The notes beneath the pieces were generated by a model. The model was not told where the DNA came from. It saw nothing but the letters and a program-made list of their open reading frames with translations, and did not search any database. A program made the translations under genes and the position numbers. This document shows, piece after piece, positions 23,550-35,063 of a stretch of DNA of 64,000 bases; positions within the stretch are counted from its first letter, which is position 1, and each line of letters starts with the position of its first letter. The stretch covers positions 56,219,673 to 56,283,672 of the forward strand of contig NC_090288.1 in NCBI RefSeq assembly GCF_037392515.1, written 5' to 3'. The stretch is from Haliotis asinina. Lineage: Eukaryota; Mollusca; Gastropoda; Lepetellida; Haliotidae.

Positions 23550-26445
23550 TAATAGTTGTGTAAGGAAAATGACATTGAGCATTGTAAATAGTAAATACAT
23601 GACTGTGTACTGTGGTAATCATTAAGATACATTTATACTTTAGTATTTAGTGTTGACTGTCCATTAACTGTCACCTTAACGCTGCACATGCCAAATTGCA
23701 TAACAAAACAACTAACACTAGGAAATGATTTCTATATACATTATTATAATGTAAAAATGATGTGATTAATGAATGGGAATATGTCAAAAATTCAATTATG
23801 ATCATCCTACTTTTTAGGTTTTTTGTACACATCCATGATGGGAAACCCCTGGTGGATCCACTAAAAGCTCCAGTGACTGTTAAGAGACCTTAAAAGTGGA
23901 TTGGGTGGTCAGAAACTGAGACTGCATGTTCTGTTGCCCCTGCTTCCAGTAAGTGCCGGGCGACGTGTTAGGCAAGTGGTTAAAGCGTTCGTTCGTCACA
24001 CCCAAAACATTTGTATGTCAGTTTCTCCACTTTGCCCTGTACATGCACCAAATGTTCTCGTGAGTTATCTCTAGAGGGAGTGATTTGCTTTTGTATGTCG
24101 TGTCTGCACATTGGTGTGCAGTATACCCTCAACACATACGATAGTCACTCGTTTATGATAGGGACGGAATCACACTTTATACTCTCTTTCAGCCGAGATA
24201 CTAATTACAACACATTTGTTTTCAATTTTCCTAGTTATACTCTAAACAGCTGATAGTAAGTAATACAGTTACTTATTGCACAGTTCCTACTCATAAAGCC
24301 ATGCAAAGTTATAAACTTTTGGAAGAAATACATAATGGAATTGCCATAGATTGTTTTAACAGTACGAGTCAACAATCAATCATAACCCTGTCCCATATTA
24401 GGACGGTACGTGAAAACTAGATCAGATGAGTAATACACATGCTCAGTGCCATGGGGGCCATGATTCAACAGGACTGCGCATGCGTATAACTGTATATATT
24501 GCCCTATGGCATAAGATGCTAGAGATGCTGTGATACAAACGTGTCATATATCACGGACCCAATATTATCCAAATGCATAACCAAATTGATATTTTATTCA
24601 ATGATATGACATCCGATATGTAATCGAAACCTTAGTTCTCCAAACAAAGAAAAAATGCAATATTTTTTCACACTTTTATTATGAAAGTTTATAAGTTTTC
24701 GTTTGTTAGTTAAAAAATCACCGCATAGAAAAGATATACATAGGTACATATTAGGGAACTGTAACATACATGTACATATGTCGTCCTGTGTATCAAGTTA
24801 AAATATAATATCTTCCAACAAAGATGCATTCAGTGCGACAAATGTGCAAAAGTAAATGCCGTTTGGACAATTGTCACAAATCACAAATGTATGAATACAT
24901 TTCAAATTATATACTTTATAGACAACGGGGAGGCTTACATGCACATTCAGATCCAAAATGTTGAAAAAAAAAGATTTACAAAATTCTGAGAAAACAGTTC
25001 AGCTATAAAGTAGAAATTATTTAATAGTATCTACAGTATCTACAATAGCAACTGACCTCATGTATCGATCCACGACTTAAACTTCCCATATGACTGTAGT
25101 GAAAAACACACACGTACATAAAATTCACAGCTATATTTTTAGTGTCAGTGTAATAATAATAAAAAACCCTTTGTTATAAGACACTACTAAGTCAAAATAT
25201 ATCGCAGTTTTTGAAGTCGAAATTGAGCGATAAACACTTACGGTATATACAGATAGATGCGCACATCTTCCCAGTGTGAAGCTTGTCTAACATGTGTGTT
25301 CCAGTGCGGGCAACAGTCCATGACTGGACTTCAAACAGGAAGTCCATCCCCGGAAACACGCTTAGCCCCCTTATTCACAGATACTGACTCATGTTTCTTT
25401 AATTCATACACCATACACTGTTCTTTGGAGGTGTAGTATAAAACAACTTTATTTCTTAACAATGTATCTTTCTAAGAACATATTTGGGGAAAAAGATAAA
25501 AACATTACTTATCAATTCCCGTTGATTTTGCATTGCACAGGTAAAATTATGTGATTGGTTCTTCGTGACGAACTGCAATTTGTTAAGGTAATATGTGATG
25601 CATATCAAACTTGATATTGCATATTATCTCATATCTGAATTCAAAAAGAAACACCGGGGGCGTGACACGACATGATTGATGGCCATACGTCATGGTGAAA
25701 TCAACAACTCCTCACCAGGAAATGAATATGAGGAGCGGGATCACGTGACGCCATTGCACCCAGATACGGACACTGTTCTGCGTGTGAAAGTGCACCTTGC
25801 GATAACCCCATGTGTTGGAAACATACATAATGAATATAGTATATGGCTCATGTCATTTGTTGCGTAGTCTGTTTATCTAATGTTGCTTTTTCACATATAG
25901 ATGGATCAACTAGGAATACAGCAAAAGAAAACTTCCTGATTCAATGCTACATTATATTTATCTAAACAGAGATGAAATACTAAAGCTAACTGATATATAC
26001 TTTTAATTTTCAGGAACTGCTTTGTGCAAGTCCAAATGATAGTATCCTTGATGTATATTTGTCAAATTGTGGCGACATACATGATATCAAAAGACAACCG
26101 GGAGAAATTTTGTTATCATACGTATCACATGTTTAAACAAAGATGTTTCAAGGAGCATCATCCGTGGTGTCCAGACACGGGATGGTCACCGCAAAGAGGT
26201 TTCAACATCTGAAAAGCGATCATTCCTATTTTACCCAATATGTGTTCGCCCCACTAATCACGTTAATATATAAAAAGTTCCAAATGAAACGCGAATCATT
26301 TAACACAGAGGTGAGTAAAGAAATTGATATTTGCTTATAAAATCACGCTTGAAGTGAACAAAGAAATGATCTTAATTCATAATCACGTGTTTGATAATGA
26401 TAGACTTGTGACGTCATTTAGGAGTCATGTGGAAATTGCATGAAA
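23550..26445. other. No gene recognised; AT-rich
   Basis: Holds a short SINE-A head fragment on the plus strand at 23963..24001 (GCAAGTGGTTAAAGCGTTCG). The rest is AT-rich with short scattered open frames and no splice-consistent exon. Confidence 0.5.
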
Positions 26446-26953
26446 GGGCGCGGTGGGAGAGCTGGGTGAAGCGCCAGGGTAGTGATCCAACGAGGATGAG
26501 GTGTCGGTATCGAGCCCACCTGTGACCGGGTGTAAAATCCTAGGACTCAACTTTGTATGCAGACTCTTTCTGTGTTGGCACAAGCCTTAGTGTACAGTAC
26601 ACAACCCTGTGCTCTTAAAAGAACCCATGAATCCGTTGGTAGATGACCAGATGACCAGATGGTGGCCACATGAACACGTGCAAACGCCTAGATGCTGGTA
26701 CAGCAAGGTGCAGTGAACTTGGACAATGTACCGTGACTGCCCAAGTCCACCCAGCTGTGAATGGGTACCTCGTCAGGATGAGGAAGCCACTATAAACTCG
26801 GTGCGCCTAGAGGCTGTAAGAATTGTATACTCCCTAGGGAGTTAAGATTGACATAAGATGCGCCATTAAGACTGACATCCAGTGATCGGTTGAAAAAATA
26901 TCAGCACCATGAGCAAGCACTATGAGCGCTGTATAAAATACATAATAATCATC
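26446..26953 (+). mobile_element. Long tRNA-related SINE, different family
   Basis: Begins with a tRNA-like head (GCGCGGTGGGAGAGCTGG, then GGTATCGAGCCCACCTGTGA). It runs through ACACAACCCTGTGCTCTTAA to CACTATGAGCGCTGTATAAA and an AT-rich end. About 500 bases. I recall this layout from other mollusc SINEs, but the family name is not certain. Confidence 0.6.
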
Positions 26954-27199
26954 AAGTCGGTGCCATCAGACCACGCAACCGACAGAAGGAGTATCTGAGC
27001 ACCACTCTACCTTGATTTCGTCGTAATAGTATAAGTAATACTAGCACGCTTATATGACTCTCATACCAGGCCGACTGCCTTCTCACGGCGCTACGTACAT
27101 CGCTATTACACGATAATTGGACACTATCGTACCTTTTCGATACTTTTTAACTCCCAGCCATGTTGTCAACCGCAGTGAACTAATGACTCACATAGCCAC

Positions 27200-27360
27200 T
27201 ACATCCTCACGGTTACCAATTTTACAGCTGGGTGAACTGAGACAATGTGGATCTAAGTATCTTGTCCAAGGATACCATTCAAATGTTCCCACCTCGGAAC
27301 CCCAACCTAGGTGCTTCCACTGCGGATCAAACCCGGAGCTACAGTGTGTCAGTCATAAGC
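27200..27360 (+). mobile_element. SINE-like fragment
   Basis: CAGCTGGGTGAACTGAGACA and CTAAGTATCTTGTCCAAGGA followed by GATCAAACCCGGAGC resemble the 3' part of widespread animal SINEs. Boundaries are uncertain. Confidence 0.4.
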
Positions 27361-27460
27361 CATAATCACTGCACTATTGCGCTGCATTTCCTTCATGTCC
27401 TTCAAACGTTTGTAATATTCACGTTTGACCCGGATGAAATGTTGTCTATTTGGCAATGAC

Positions 27461-27487
27461 ACCGGCACCGGCACCGGCACCGGCACC
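27461..27487. repeat. Hexanucleotide repeat (ACCGGC)
   Basis: Four to five perfect copies of ACCGGC in otherwise AT-rich DNA. Confidence 0.95.
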
Positions 27488-28058
27488 TCCTTTAAGTGGC
27501 GTGATGTCGTTGAGTAATCGCATTGTGTTGGAATGGTGTATTTCTTCTGAGAGGTTCAATTTTACATTGTAATGTCCAAAAAGAACTTTTAAGAGGCATG
27601 GCCGCTGATGGCCTGAATGGTGGACGAACTGATGGATACAGTGATTGTCCTGACCTTGTGGCGTTATCCGGGACGCCACACGAGATCGTCTGTAGAATAT
27701 CCGTTGGGATCATATCATACATGTCTGCATTATCAACTATCACTGTTACATATGCATAACTGTCATAATTGCTACATTTACACCTGAACCATTTGTTTGT
27801 GTGGATAGCATATCAGTCTACCGAGGCACGAAAAATCAGTGGTGGTATCAGATATCATCACACTCGGTGAATGTCAAGGTCATTGATCATAGCTAGTGGT
27901 CAGGGACACAACACCAAGACCATTCGTTAAATACAGTCTTACCCTCTGACGTTGCTTAAATACACAAAGTCAGACATTACCCAGTCTTAATCAAATTCCA
28001 CGGGAAATGCATCCAATATACAATTATAGGTTGGTGATAAGGCCAATACCTGTTTTTA

Positions 28059-28122
28059 AGGACCCGGGAAAGTAATACTGACCGAGGACGAAGACCGAGG
28101 TTAATATTGCTTTTCGCGGGTC
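28059..28122. repeat. Imperfect 64-bp palindrome
   Basis: The left arm starts GGACCCGGGAAAGTAATACT; the right arm, reverse-complemented, starts GGACCCGCGAAAAGCAATAT. Both arms continue to CGAG around a central GACGAAGAC. The motif GCGGGTCCATAAAAA is repeated just to the right. It may be one end of a fold-back element. Confidence 0.75.
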
Positions 28123-28607
28123 CATAAAAACAGACGCGGGTCCATAAAAATTGACCGACTTCACCAGTCCATAACCGAAGAAAAGCTTCTTAAACCAAAT
28201 CATGATCATGTAGTCAAGAACGGTAATTATATTTTCACTACAAACCAGTAACGTTCTCGTTGTGGAAACAATGTCTATGAATTTAGATATGTGAATAACA
28301 GGGTGAAATATACTCTATGAATAATAGCCTGAAAATAGGTGCGTTTTGAATTTTGATTTGAATACAGTTAACGATGATGAAAGTATGCTGTCCATAGGAT
28401 TGTTCCATAGTTGAGGAGATGCGTGACTGAAGGTCTTCTGTCCATAGCTGTTAAGATTTTACTTTGGTATGTTCAGATGTTCAGAGGATGCAGATTTTGA
28501 GATCGAAAAGTCTTTTTAGGGATGTAATGTACTAGCATATCAGAGAGACATGATGGTGCCGTGCCATTCTGACATTTGTACACCATACATGGCACTTTAA
28601 ATTATAT

Positions 28608-28665
28608 TTACAGACGAGTGTTACATGTTGGAATATTGCTGATTTCAGCGTTAAAACAGCCCCTA
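28608..28665 (+). mobile_element. SINE-B tail fragment
   Basis: GTTGGAATATTGCTGATTTC followed by AGCGTTAAAAC matches only the 3' end of SINE-B. Confidence 0.6.
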
Positions 28666-28784
28666 AAAGACGAACAAAATCCCAAACGACAACAAACAAT
28701 AACAAGAATAGACAAAGTCACCGATATCACCCGCAATGACACAATACTCTTCACAAATGTGTCCATTAGTTATCACTATGTGGG

Positions 28785-28915
28785 TTTCATTTTATGTCAC
28801 GTTCAGCAGTATTCCAGCTCTATGGCAGCGGTCTGTAAATAATAAAACCTGCACCAGATAATCTTTGGATCAACAGGATGAACATCGATTTACAAAATGG
28901 TAAGTGTCAACCAAG
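28785..28915 (-). mobile_element. SINE-B fragment
   Basis: CAGTATTCCAGCTCTATGGC, GCGGTCTGTAAATAATAAAA and ACATCGATTTACAAAATGG; the head beyond AGTGTCAACC is missing. Confidence 0.78.
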
Positions 28916-28929
28916 TGTGGACTTTATTG

Positions 28930-29367
28930 CAAAGTGGAAGGGGACTTCTGAAAGGTTTTAAGGTTCTGTTCCGGAAAAGAGCATCAACACCAATTTCAGT
29001 CAAAGTCAAAGTTGACTTGCTATGTAAACGCAACATATGTTTTAATCAGAAATCCCAAACTAGGAAGAGCCACCAGTACACTACAAATTCTATCTATTGC
29101 CAAGAAAACTAGTCAAACTTGTTGCCATGGATGCATAAAAATAGTTTATCTAGAAATCCAAAACTAACAAAAGACACCAGTTCACCACCAGAACTATCTA
29201 TGTGTCAGGCTTAGTGAAGAAATAGTGAAGGGTTTTAAAGTTCGCTGAAAAAGCCCAGAAACATCAATTTCAGTCAAAGTCAAAATTGTTGCCATGGGAA
29301 CGCAAACAGATCATATTCACCAATCCAAAACTACCACAAGGCACCAGTTCACCATAAGACTTATCTG
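28930..29367. repeat. Interspersed repeat with internal units, left of the mariner
   Basis: The phrases AATTTCAGTCAAAGTCAAA, GTTGCCATGG, AATCCAAAACTA, CACCAGTTCACCA and GAAGGGTTTTAAAGTTC recur two to three times. The family resumes at 30615, so the mariner sits inside it. Confidence 0.7.
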
Positions 29368-30614
29368 CGAGGGGATGTCAATAAGTTTTGAGCCTTGAGC
29401 ATTTTTCATACCCAGGTGTCACAGCCTATGGTACGACATTGAACCTTGGGGTGTAGCTGATGTGATATATAAGTTTTGGTATCCTACTCTCAGAAGTTAT
29501 TGAACAACTCACATTGACATAGAGACCCCCCTCACGGCAGTGAAAATGAATAAAATTAAGTATAGAGCAGTAATTAAGTTTTTAGTTCTTGAAGGAAACT
29601 CGGCGAAGAACATTGAAGAAAAGCTTTCAGCAGTTTATGGGAAGTCTTCCCCTTCATCTGCTACCATCAAACGATGGGTCAATGAATTTAAGCATGGTAG
29701 AGAGAGTCTTGAAGATAACCCCCGTCCAGGTCACCCAACAACAAGCACTAGTCAGGAAAACATTGACAGAGTGCATAGATTTGTGCTGGACATAGAGGAG
29801 ACCACGGGCATTTCACACAGATCCATCGAGACAATTCTTCATGAACGTCTTCATGAACGTATCGTCATGTCTAAGGGTTTCGCCAGTTGGGTGCCAAGAA
29901 TGCCTACAGATGAAATGAAGCAAACCAGGGTCACCATAAGCAACTCCATGCTAACCAGATACAACAAGAACCCAGAAGATTTTCACTTTAGGCTAGTAAC
30001 CTGTGATGAAACCTGGATCCACCACTATGATCCTGAGAGCAAACAAGAATCCATGGAATGGAAACATGTCACTTCTCCCAGGACCAAAAAGTTCAAAGCC
30101 TCCAGATCAGTGCAGGGTAATGGCGACAGTCTTCTGGGATAGCAAAGACGTCATCCACATAGGTTACTTGTCAAAAGGAAGAACAATGAATGGGGAATAT
30201 TACGCTAACTTGTTGAGGCAAGTGTGACAGTCAATCAAGGAAGATCAGACGTGGTATTCAAGACAATGCTCCAGTACACACCTCTCGCGTTGCAGCCGCT
30301 GCTGTCCAGGAATGCGGGTCCAAAATCTTGCTGCATCCCCCCTACTCTCCAGACCTGGCACCAAGTGATTACCATCTGTTCCCAAATCTCAAGAAACACT
30401 TGCGTGGTCGTAGATTTCAGGATGATAATGAGCTTATTGCTGCTACTGAGGCTTGGTTTGAGGACCAAAAATGGCGCCTTCTACAGAGATGGCATCAGAA
30501 AAGATGGAACAAGTGTCTTGACTCACAAGGGGACTATGTTGAAAAATAAATGTGGTTCATACCAATATTTTGTGTTTTTTTATGCAAGGCTCAAAATGAA
30601 TTGACATCCCCTCG
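29368..30614 (+). mobile_element. mariner-family DNA transposon
   Basis: The terminal inverted repeats begin CGAGGGGATGTCAA and continue to TTTTGAGCCTTG on both ends, about 30 bases with three mismatches by eye. Length is about 1.25 kb, usual for mariner. The right end is followed by TA; the left end is preceded by TG, so the expected TA duplication is seen only on the right. Confidence 0.9.
29540..30549 (+). pseudogene. mariner transposase, broken
   Basis: Starts at the second methionine-bearing frame (MKMNKIKYRA). It shows the N-terminal HTH region, the linker motif WVNEFKHGRESLEDNPRPGH, the first catalytic Asp in TCDETWIHHY, the second in QDNAPVH and the third in PDLAPSDYHLF. Counting gives 34 residues between the last two, so DD34D. 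The frame is broken: the first frame runs to about 30110, a second (VFWDSKDVIHIGY) from there to a TGA at about 30226, and a third carries the last two Asp residues. Near 30470-30510 another frame pair appears (NGAFYRDGIRK against WNKCLDSQGDYVEK). At least four frame changes and one stop make it inactive. Confidence 0.9.
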
Positions 30615-30745
30615 TAAGTGACAAGTTAGGTGAAGACATATTGAACGGTTTTAATGTTCTGCTCCGGAAAAGGCAAATGTGCACAGACGCTTGGACGGAC
30701 GAAGCACATTTTTAATACCCTCCCCAAAACACGTTGCGGGGAATA
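30615..30745. repeat. Interspersed repeat, part right of the mariner
   Basis: Continues the 28930..29367 family (TAGGTGAAGACATATTGAAC, GTTCTGCTCCGGAAAAGGC). It ends with ATACCCTCCCCAAAACACGT, an ending I associate with a dispersed mollusc repeat. Confidence 0.65.
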
Positions 30746-32169
30746 ATAAACAGAACAAACAAGTGCAAAGAGGAACAAACGGGAAAGCAACAAGATAATC
30801 CCCCTAGAAACTCCAAAGCTTTACCGTCTACCACGGACAACATCTGAAAAACCATGCACCTTTAATCAGGTTAGTACCATCGTACAGGAAATCACCACTT
30901 TCATAATAAGCAATTTCTAGGTGAACGAGCAACAATCAAAACCTGGAATATTGGCCTTTTACTTTTAGACACCTGGAGTAACGAACTTGAATGACCGGAA
31001 CAACGGCATCTTCACTAATAGTGAGTGAGTTTAATTGTACGCCGCTTTTCGCAATATTCCAGCAATAACACGGCGCAGGACACCCAAAATGGGCATTTCA
31101 CTCGTTGATAAGAACTGACTTCAATAAGCTGTTGCCCAAAGTTCGATATTTAAACGTAGAACAAGTGTGCACGTTTTGGGTAAATCTGTTGCATCCATAA
31201 ACGCATAACCTTATTAACGAGATAAAGCATTACTAGTGGTGTAATCATAATCCGCCATTCAAGCCGTTGTGAATCGACATGAGTCTGTGGAAGTGTTTCT
31301 CGTCTAAGACACACGCGATGTGCCGCCATGCACATACGCAAATGATTCACCCTAAAGGTACAGCAATACCGTGTGCATATTGCACGTGGATTCCTGCTTT
31401 GTAAACAAAGATGTCATACAATCAGTAAAGGTCGACGGCCTTCATCAATTCGGTCGCTCCCGTCCTTAACGCTGATTCACCCTGTTGTAGGCGAACGGAA
31501 ATATAAGTGCAAGCTTTGATTCAACTGACTCAGTTGGGCCTTCAGAAGCTATACTTAACACCGGCCACTTAATAACAGTGTGAGTCATCGTGATGTCCCC
31601 GGTTTGTGGCCGACTGCATAGAACAGTACAAGAAACAACGCCAACCGTGGAGGAGTTGATAGTGTGATCGATTTCAGAAGAGCTGCACCAAAAAAGTTCT
31701 CGACATTCCCAAATTTGAGCTATATGTTTCCACATATGATTCTATTGAACGGGTGTCTTTGTTGTGAATCAGCGTTGATATGATACACCTAATATTAATA
31801 TTATATAGCAATTAGATATTACAATAAAATGTATGGTATAGATCCGCTTTCACTGGGTTATCTATCCTACCCGTTTCAAGCGGATTTTCCATGCAGTGCC
31901 AAGAAATGAGTTAAGGAGACTCAAGGGTCATGTTGAACATTTACCATGCTAATAATCGGAACGTTTCACTCTTGTGACACAAGTAACTAATTTACGTTAT
32001 CAAAATGTACGTTTTTGTGAATTAGGGTGACAATTCGACAATAATTCCAGAAATAGGAGAACTTCATGCCCAATCATTAACATTTAGGCATAATTTCAAT
32101 TTACATAAACTCTTCCATGGAAACAAGATTCAGTTATGTTCTAAATAATGAGTATCTTGTTTTCAGAAG
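30746..32169. other. No gene recognised; one SINE-A tail
   Basis: A SINE-A tail fragment on the minus strand lies at 31020..31104 (GTGAGTGAGTTTAATTGTAC, CAATATTCCAGCAATAACAC). Nothing else supported. Confidence 0.55.
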
Positions 32170-33010
32170 ACATGCCTAGATGGCGGTATTGGACAGAAGT
32201 TGAAAGGGGTCAAATAACTAACCTCAGAGATTCTGGGGTGACTTGGAAGAATATGCAACAAATCATTGCTTCAACATTCAAGGCAAGTGGTAGTGTAACT
32301 GATCGTATAAGATCCGGCAGGACCTGATGAACAACTAAGCGTGGAGACAGAATTATACCAAGACTGTGCCTGAGAGACAGATTTGTGACGCAGCATATAC
32401 AGGGGCAGACTCCGAGGTATTTTAAACCGACGCATCAGTCGTTTATATGAATTTGGCCCCAAATGCTACGAACTAAACACTTTTTGAACAGACGTCAACG
32501 GAAAAAGATATTTTTTGAGTCTAAGCACATGAGCGTTTTGGTGAGCACATGAGCAGGATTGGAACAAGGTCATATTGTCCGACAAATCACTATTTTGATG
32601 CGTCAGTAATAGACGCCGAATGGAAATATGGTGTTGTTCTCCCGAGAGTTATCGTCATTACTGCTCTCAGCGCACGTTAAAGCACCCATCCCAAGTCCAT
32701 GCGTTGGGCCTCGTGTCACCTAATGACCCGGGTATCCTGAAAAAGGTGCCTGGAACCCTGAAGAGTTTGAGGTACCAGCAAATAATTATAAATGATATCA
32801 AGCAACACCGTGAATGTCGCGTTTATGCCCACAAGGAAATTCGTATTCCAGCAAGATAAAGCCCCTGCCCATGTATCGAAATCCACGCGCCATATTTTGG
32901 CGACCCAAGGGGTACCAGTGCCTGACTGGCCCGAAACTTCTCCTGACGTGAGTCCCTCCAGTATGTCACTGGTAAAAGAAAGTTGCCACAGACACGCCTA
33001 CATGAAGCTC
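32170..33010 (+). pseudogene. Tc1-like transposase relic
   Basis: The N-terminal part reads MPRWRYWTEVERGQITNLRD, then GVTWKNM and GSVTDRIRSGRT, matching the paired HTH and GRPR-like linker of Tc1 transposases. It is followed by two stops. The middle keeps VILSDKSLF (family SDES) in another frame. Near 32845 comes FQQDKAPAHVS (family FQQDNAPAH), then VPVPDWPETSPDVSPS (family DWPxxSPDLNP). The final catalytic Glu region is not recognisable. Several frame changes and stops, and no clear terminal inverted repeats, so an old dead copy. Confidence 0.85.
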
Positions 33011-34884
33011 AGAGCTTAAGGAAGCGGTTAAGTGATGATTTCCATAAGCCAACATTAAGCAGAGAACGGGGAATATACCCTTAACAACAATCACCGACAA
33101 AATTCAAAAACAATTTTCGGAGAGGAATATATTTTGTAAATCATGTCATGAATAGCTAATGACTTAGATACGAGAAGTGAAAATATATTCAGAGTCACCG
33201 CCCTGTTTCCTTTGCAAAAGCAATCTCTCTTAAAAATCTATTTCATAACAATGTCACAAAGATGAAAACAAATATATCATTATATCAAACGTGTTCAGAA
33301 TGTAAATTCCTCTGGAATTCCAAGTTATAAGTAATCCCGATGTTGTGAAATACGTTTCACCACAGCACATACCAGATGTGTTTCAGCACACGTGCGCAAA
33401 CCCTCATTAATGAGGTAATGAAACTACTGTCTCGCCAAAAAAAAGACCATATCGCCTATGACTCACTATCAAGTCGTCATGATACCGGGTGTTCGCCCGC
33501 CCATGGGTCACTATTTGAGCATCTTGTCTCTCTGGTGACAGCCGTCGAAACACATGCATAGTTAAGACAAGTGTTCATTTAAAGTACACACAACATATGG
33601 CACAAGTCAAACTATGGAAAAGCATCTGACAATGATTTTAAATGCTTGCAATTTGGAAATGTCGTGAACATTAAACTTTCCGGAAAGTGAAATGTTAGAT
33701 CATGATCAAAGTTTAAATATCCCCGACAATAACTTTGATACAGAGTATACTTTACATAATTACTTGAAATACATTTGCTGTCAAAGGTCCAACTTTGTAC
33801 CTATTATCTCTGGTTATATAGTGTTTCGCATTCTCACGCGCATAGTAAAATGTAATACATATTTCAATGCTCATTAACTCTGCAATGTGAATTTTCCCCG
33901 GCATAATGTCAATTTATTGTCACGTCATGAAATTGCAACGAAAACAATAAAAAATAAATAAATATATAATACAGTCTTATCTGATGTCATTAGAACAGAC
34001 CCCAACAGCCTTTGCTGAGCAGTAAGTGGATCCTGAAGTAGGCATACCACGTGGATCCGGAAATAGGGCACTTCGGCGATCCGGAGGTAGGGTGCTAAAC
34101 GGATTCAACACGGTGACTTGGTTCACTGGTGTCATTATTCCCTGTCGACATAGACGTCGGTCATAATATCAACCACTTGATTACCCATGAGTTGTAAATC
34201 AATAAGCAACATAATGCAGAGATATGGGATATCCACGTGCACAGTTACCCAGAACCGTTGTTGCTCAGCAAAGGATACGTATTTGACCAAGGTGTTTGGT
34301 GAGACACATGTGTGATACATGCTTACCCAATCATATGTCTGAACTAACCATGTTGTCTTGAGGCATTTCGCTACTGAGTGAACATACAGAGCCTTTGCAA
34401 ATGATAATCACTTCGTGGTTCATCGTTGCTAGGCTCGGTATTCAATATAGATCATACAGAACGATCATCGTTAAACGAATATCGATCGATTATCGATAAA
34501 TATCGTTGAAGTAACTCTGAGTAAACAATAAATTCCATTTTTATTAGAATTTGTAAAAAAAAATGAAAGAAATCAACATATTTCACATCGGTAAATATAC
34601 ATAATAAAGATTGGATTACCAGTCGTGCAGAACACGTCAACAAGAGATCAGTCAACAATTAAAGACCTAACCTTGTGTATTTCTGAGTAAATGTTTTTAA
34701 CATTTTATCACAATTGTCCATTTATGATATTGTCGTTTACATAATTTTCATATCGATAATCATTAACAATAATTCCATCGACAGCATTTCTGATTATCGA
34801 TCTTGTTTATCCAGTCCTAGTGGTTTGCTATTTTCCCACTCATGATAAAGGTCTGACAATTTCGCTTAATCAGTGCCAGTATAA
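33011..34884. other. No gene recognised
   Basis: AT-rich. ATCGAT-rich segments at about 34470..34510 and 34750..34805 share ATTATCGAT phrases but form no clear element. Confidence 0.45.
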
Positions 34885-35063
34885 AGTGTAGTCTAGTGGC
34901 TGAAGCGTTTCCTCGTCACTTTGAAGAGCCGGTTCGTTTCCCGACATGGGTACAATGCGTGAACCTCATTTCTGGTGTCCCCAGCCGTAATATTGCTGAA
35001 ACATTGGTAAAGGCGGCCACAACTAAGCTCACTCACTCCCTCCCTCACTCACTCACTCACTCT
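34885..35063 (+). mobile_element. SINE-A, full length, overlapping the 3' end of gene A
   Basis: Head GTCTAGTGGCTGAAGCGTTT, GCCGGTTCGTTTCCCGACAT (B box), body CATTTCTGGTGTCCCCAGCC, tail and a long ACTCACTCACTC run. Read from the minus strand, this run forms the last codons and stop of the gene entering from the right. Confidence 0.88.
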
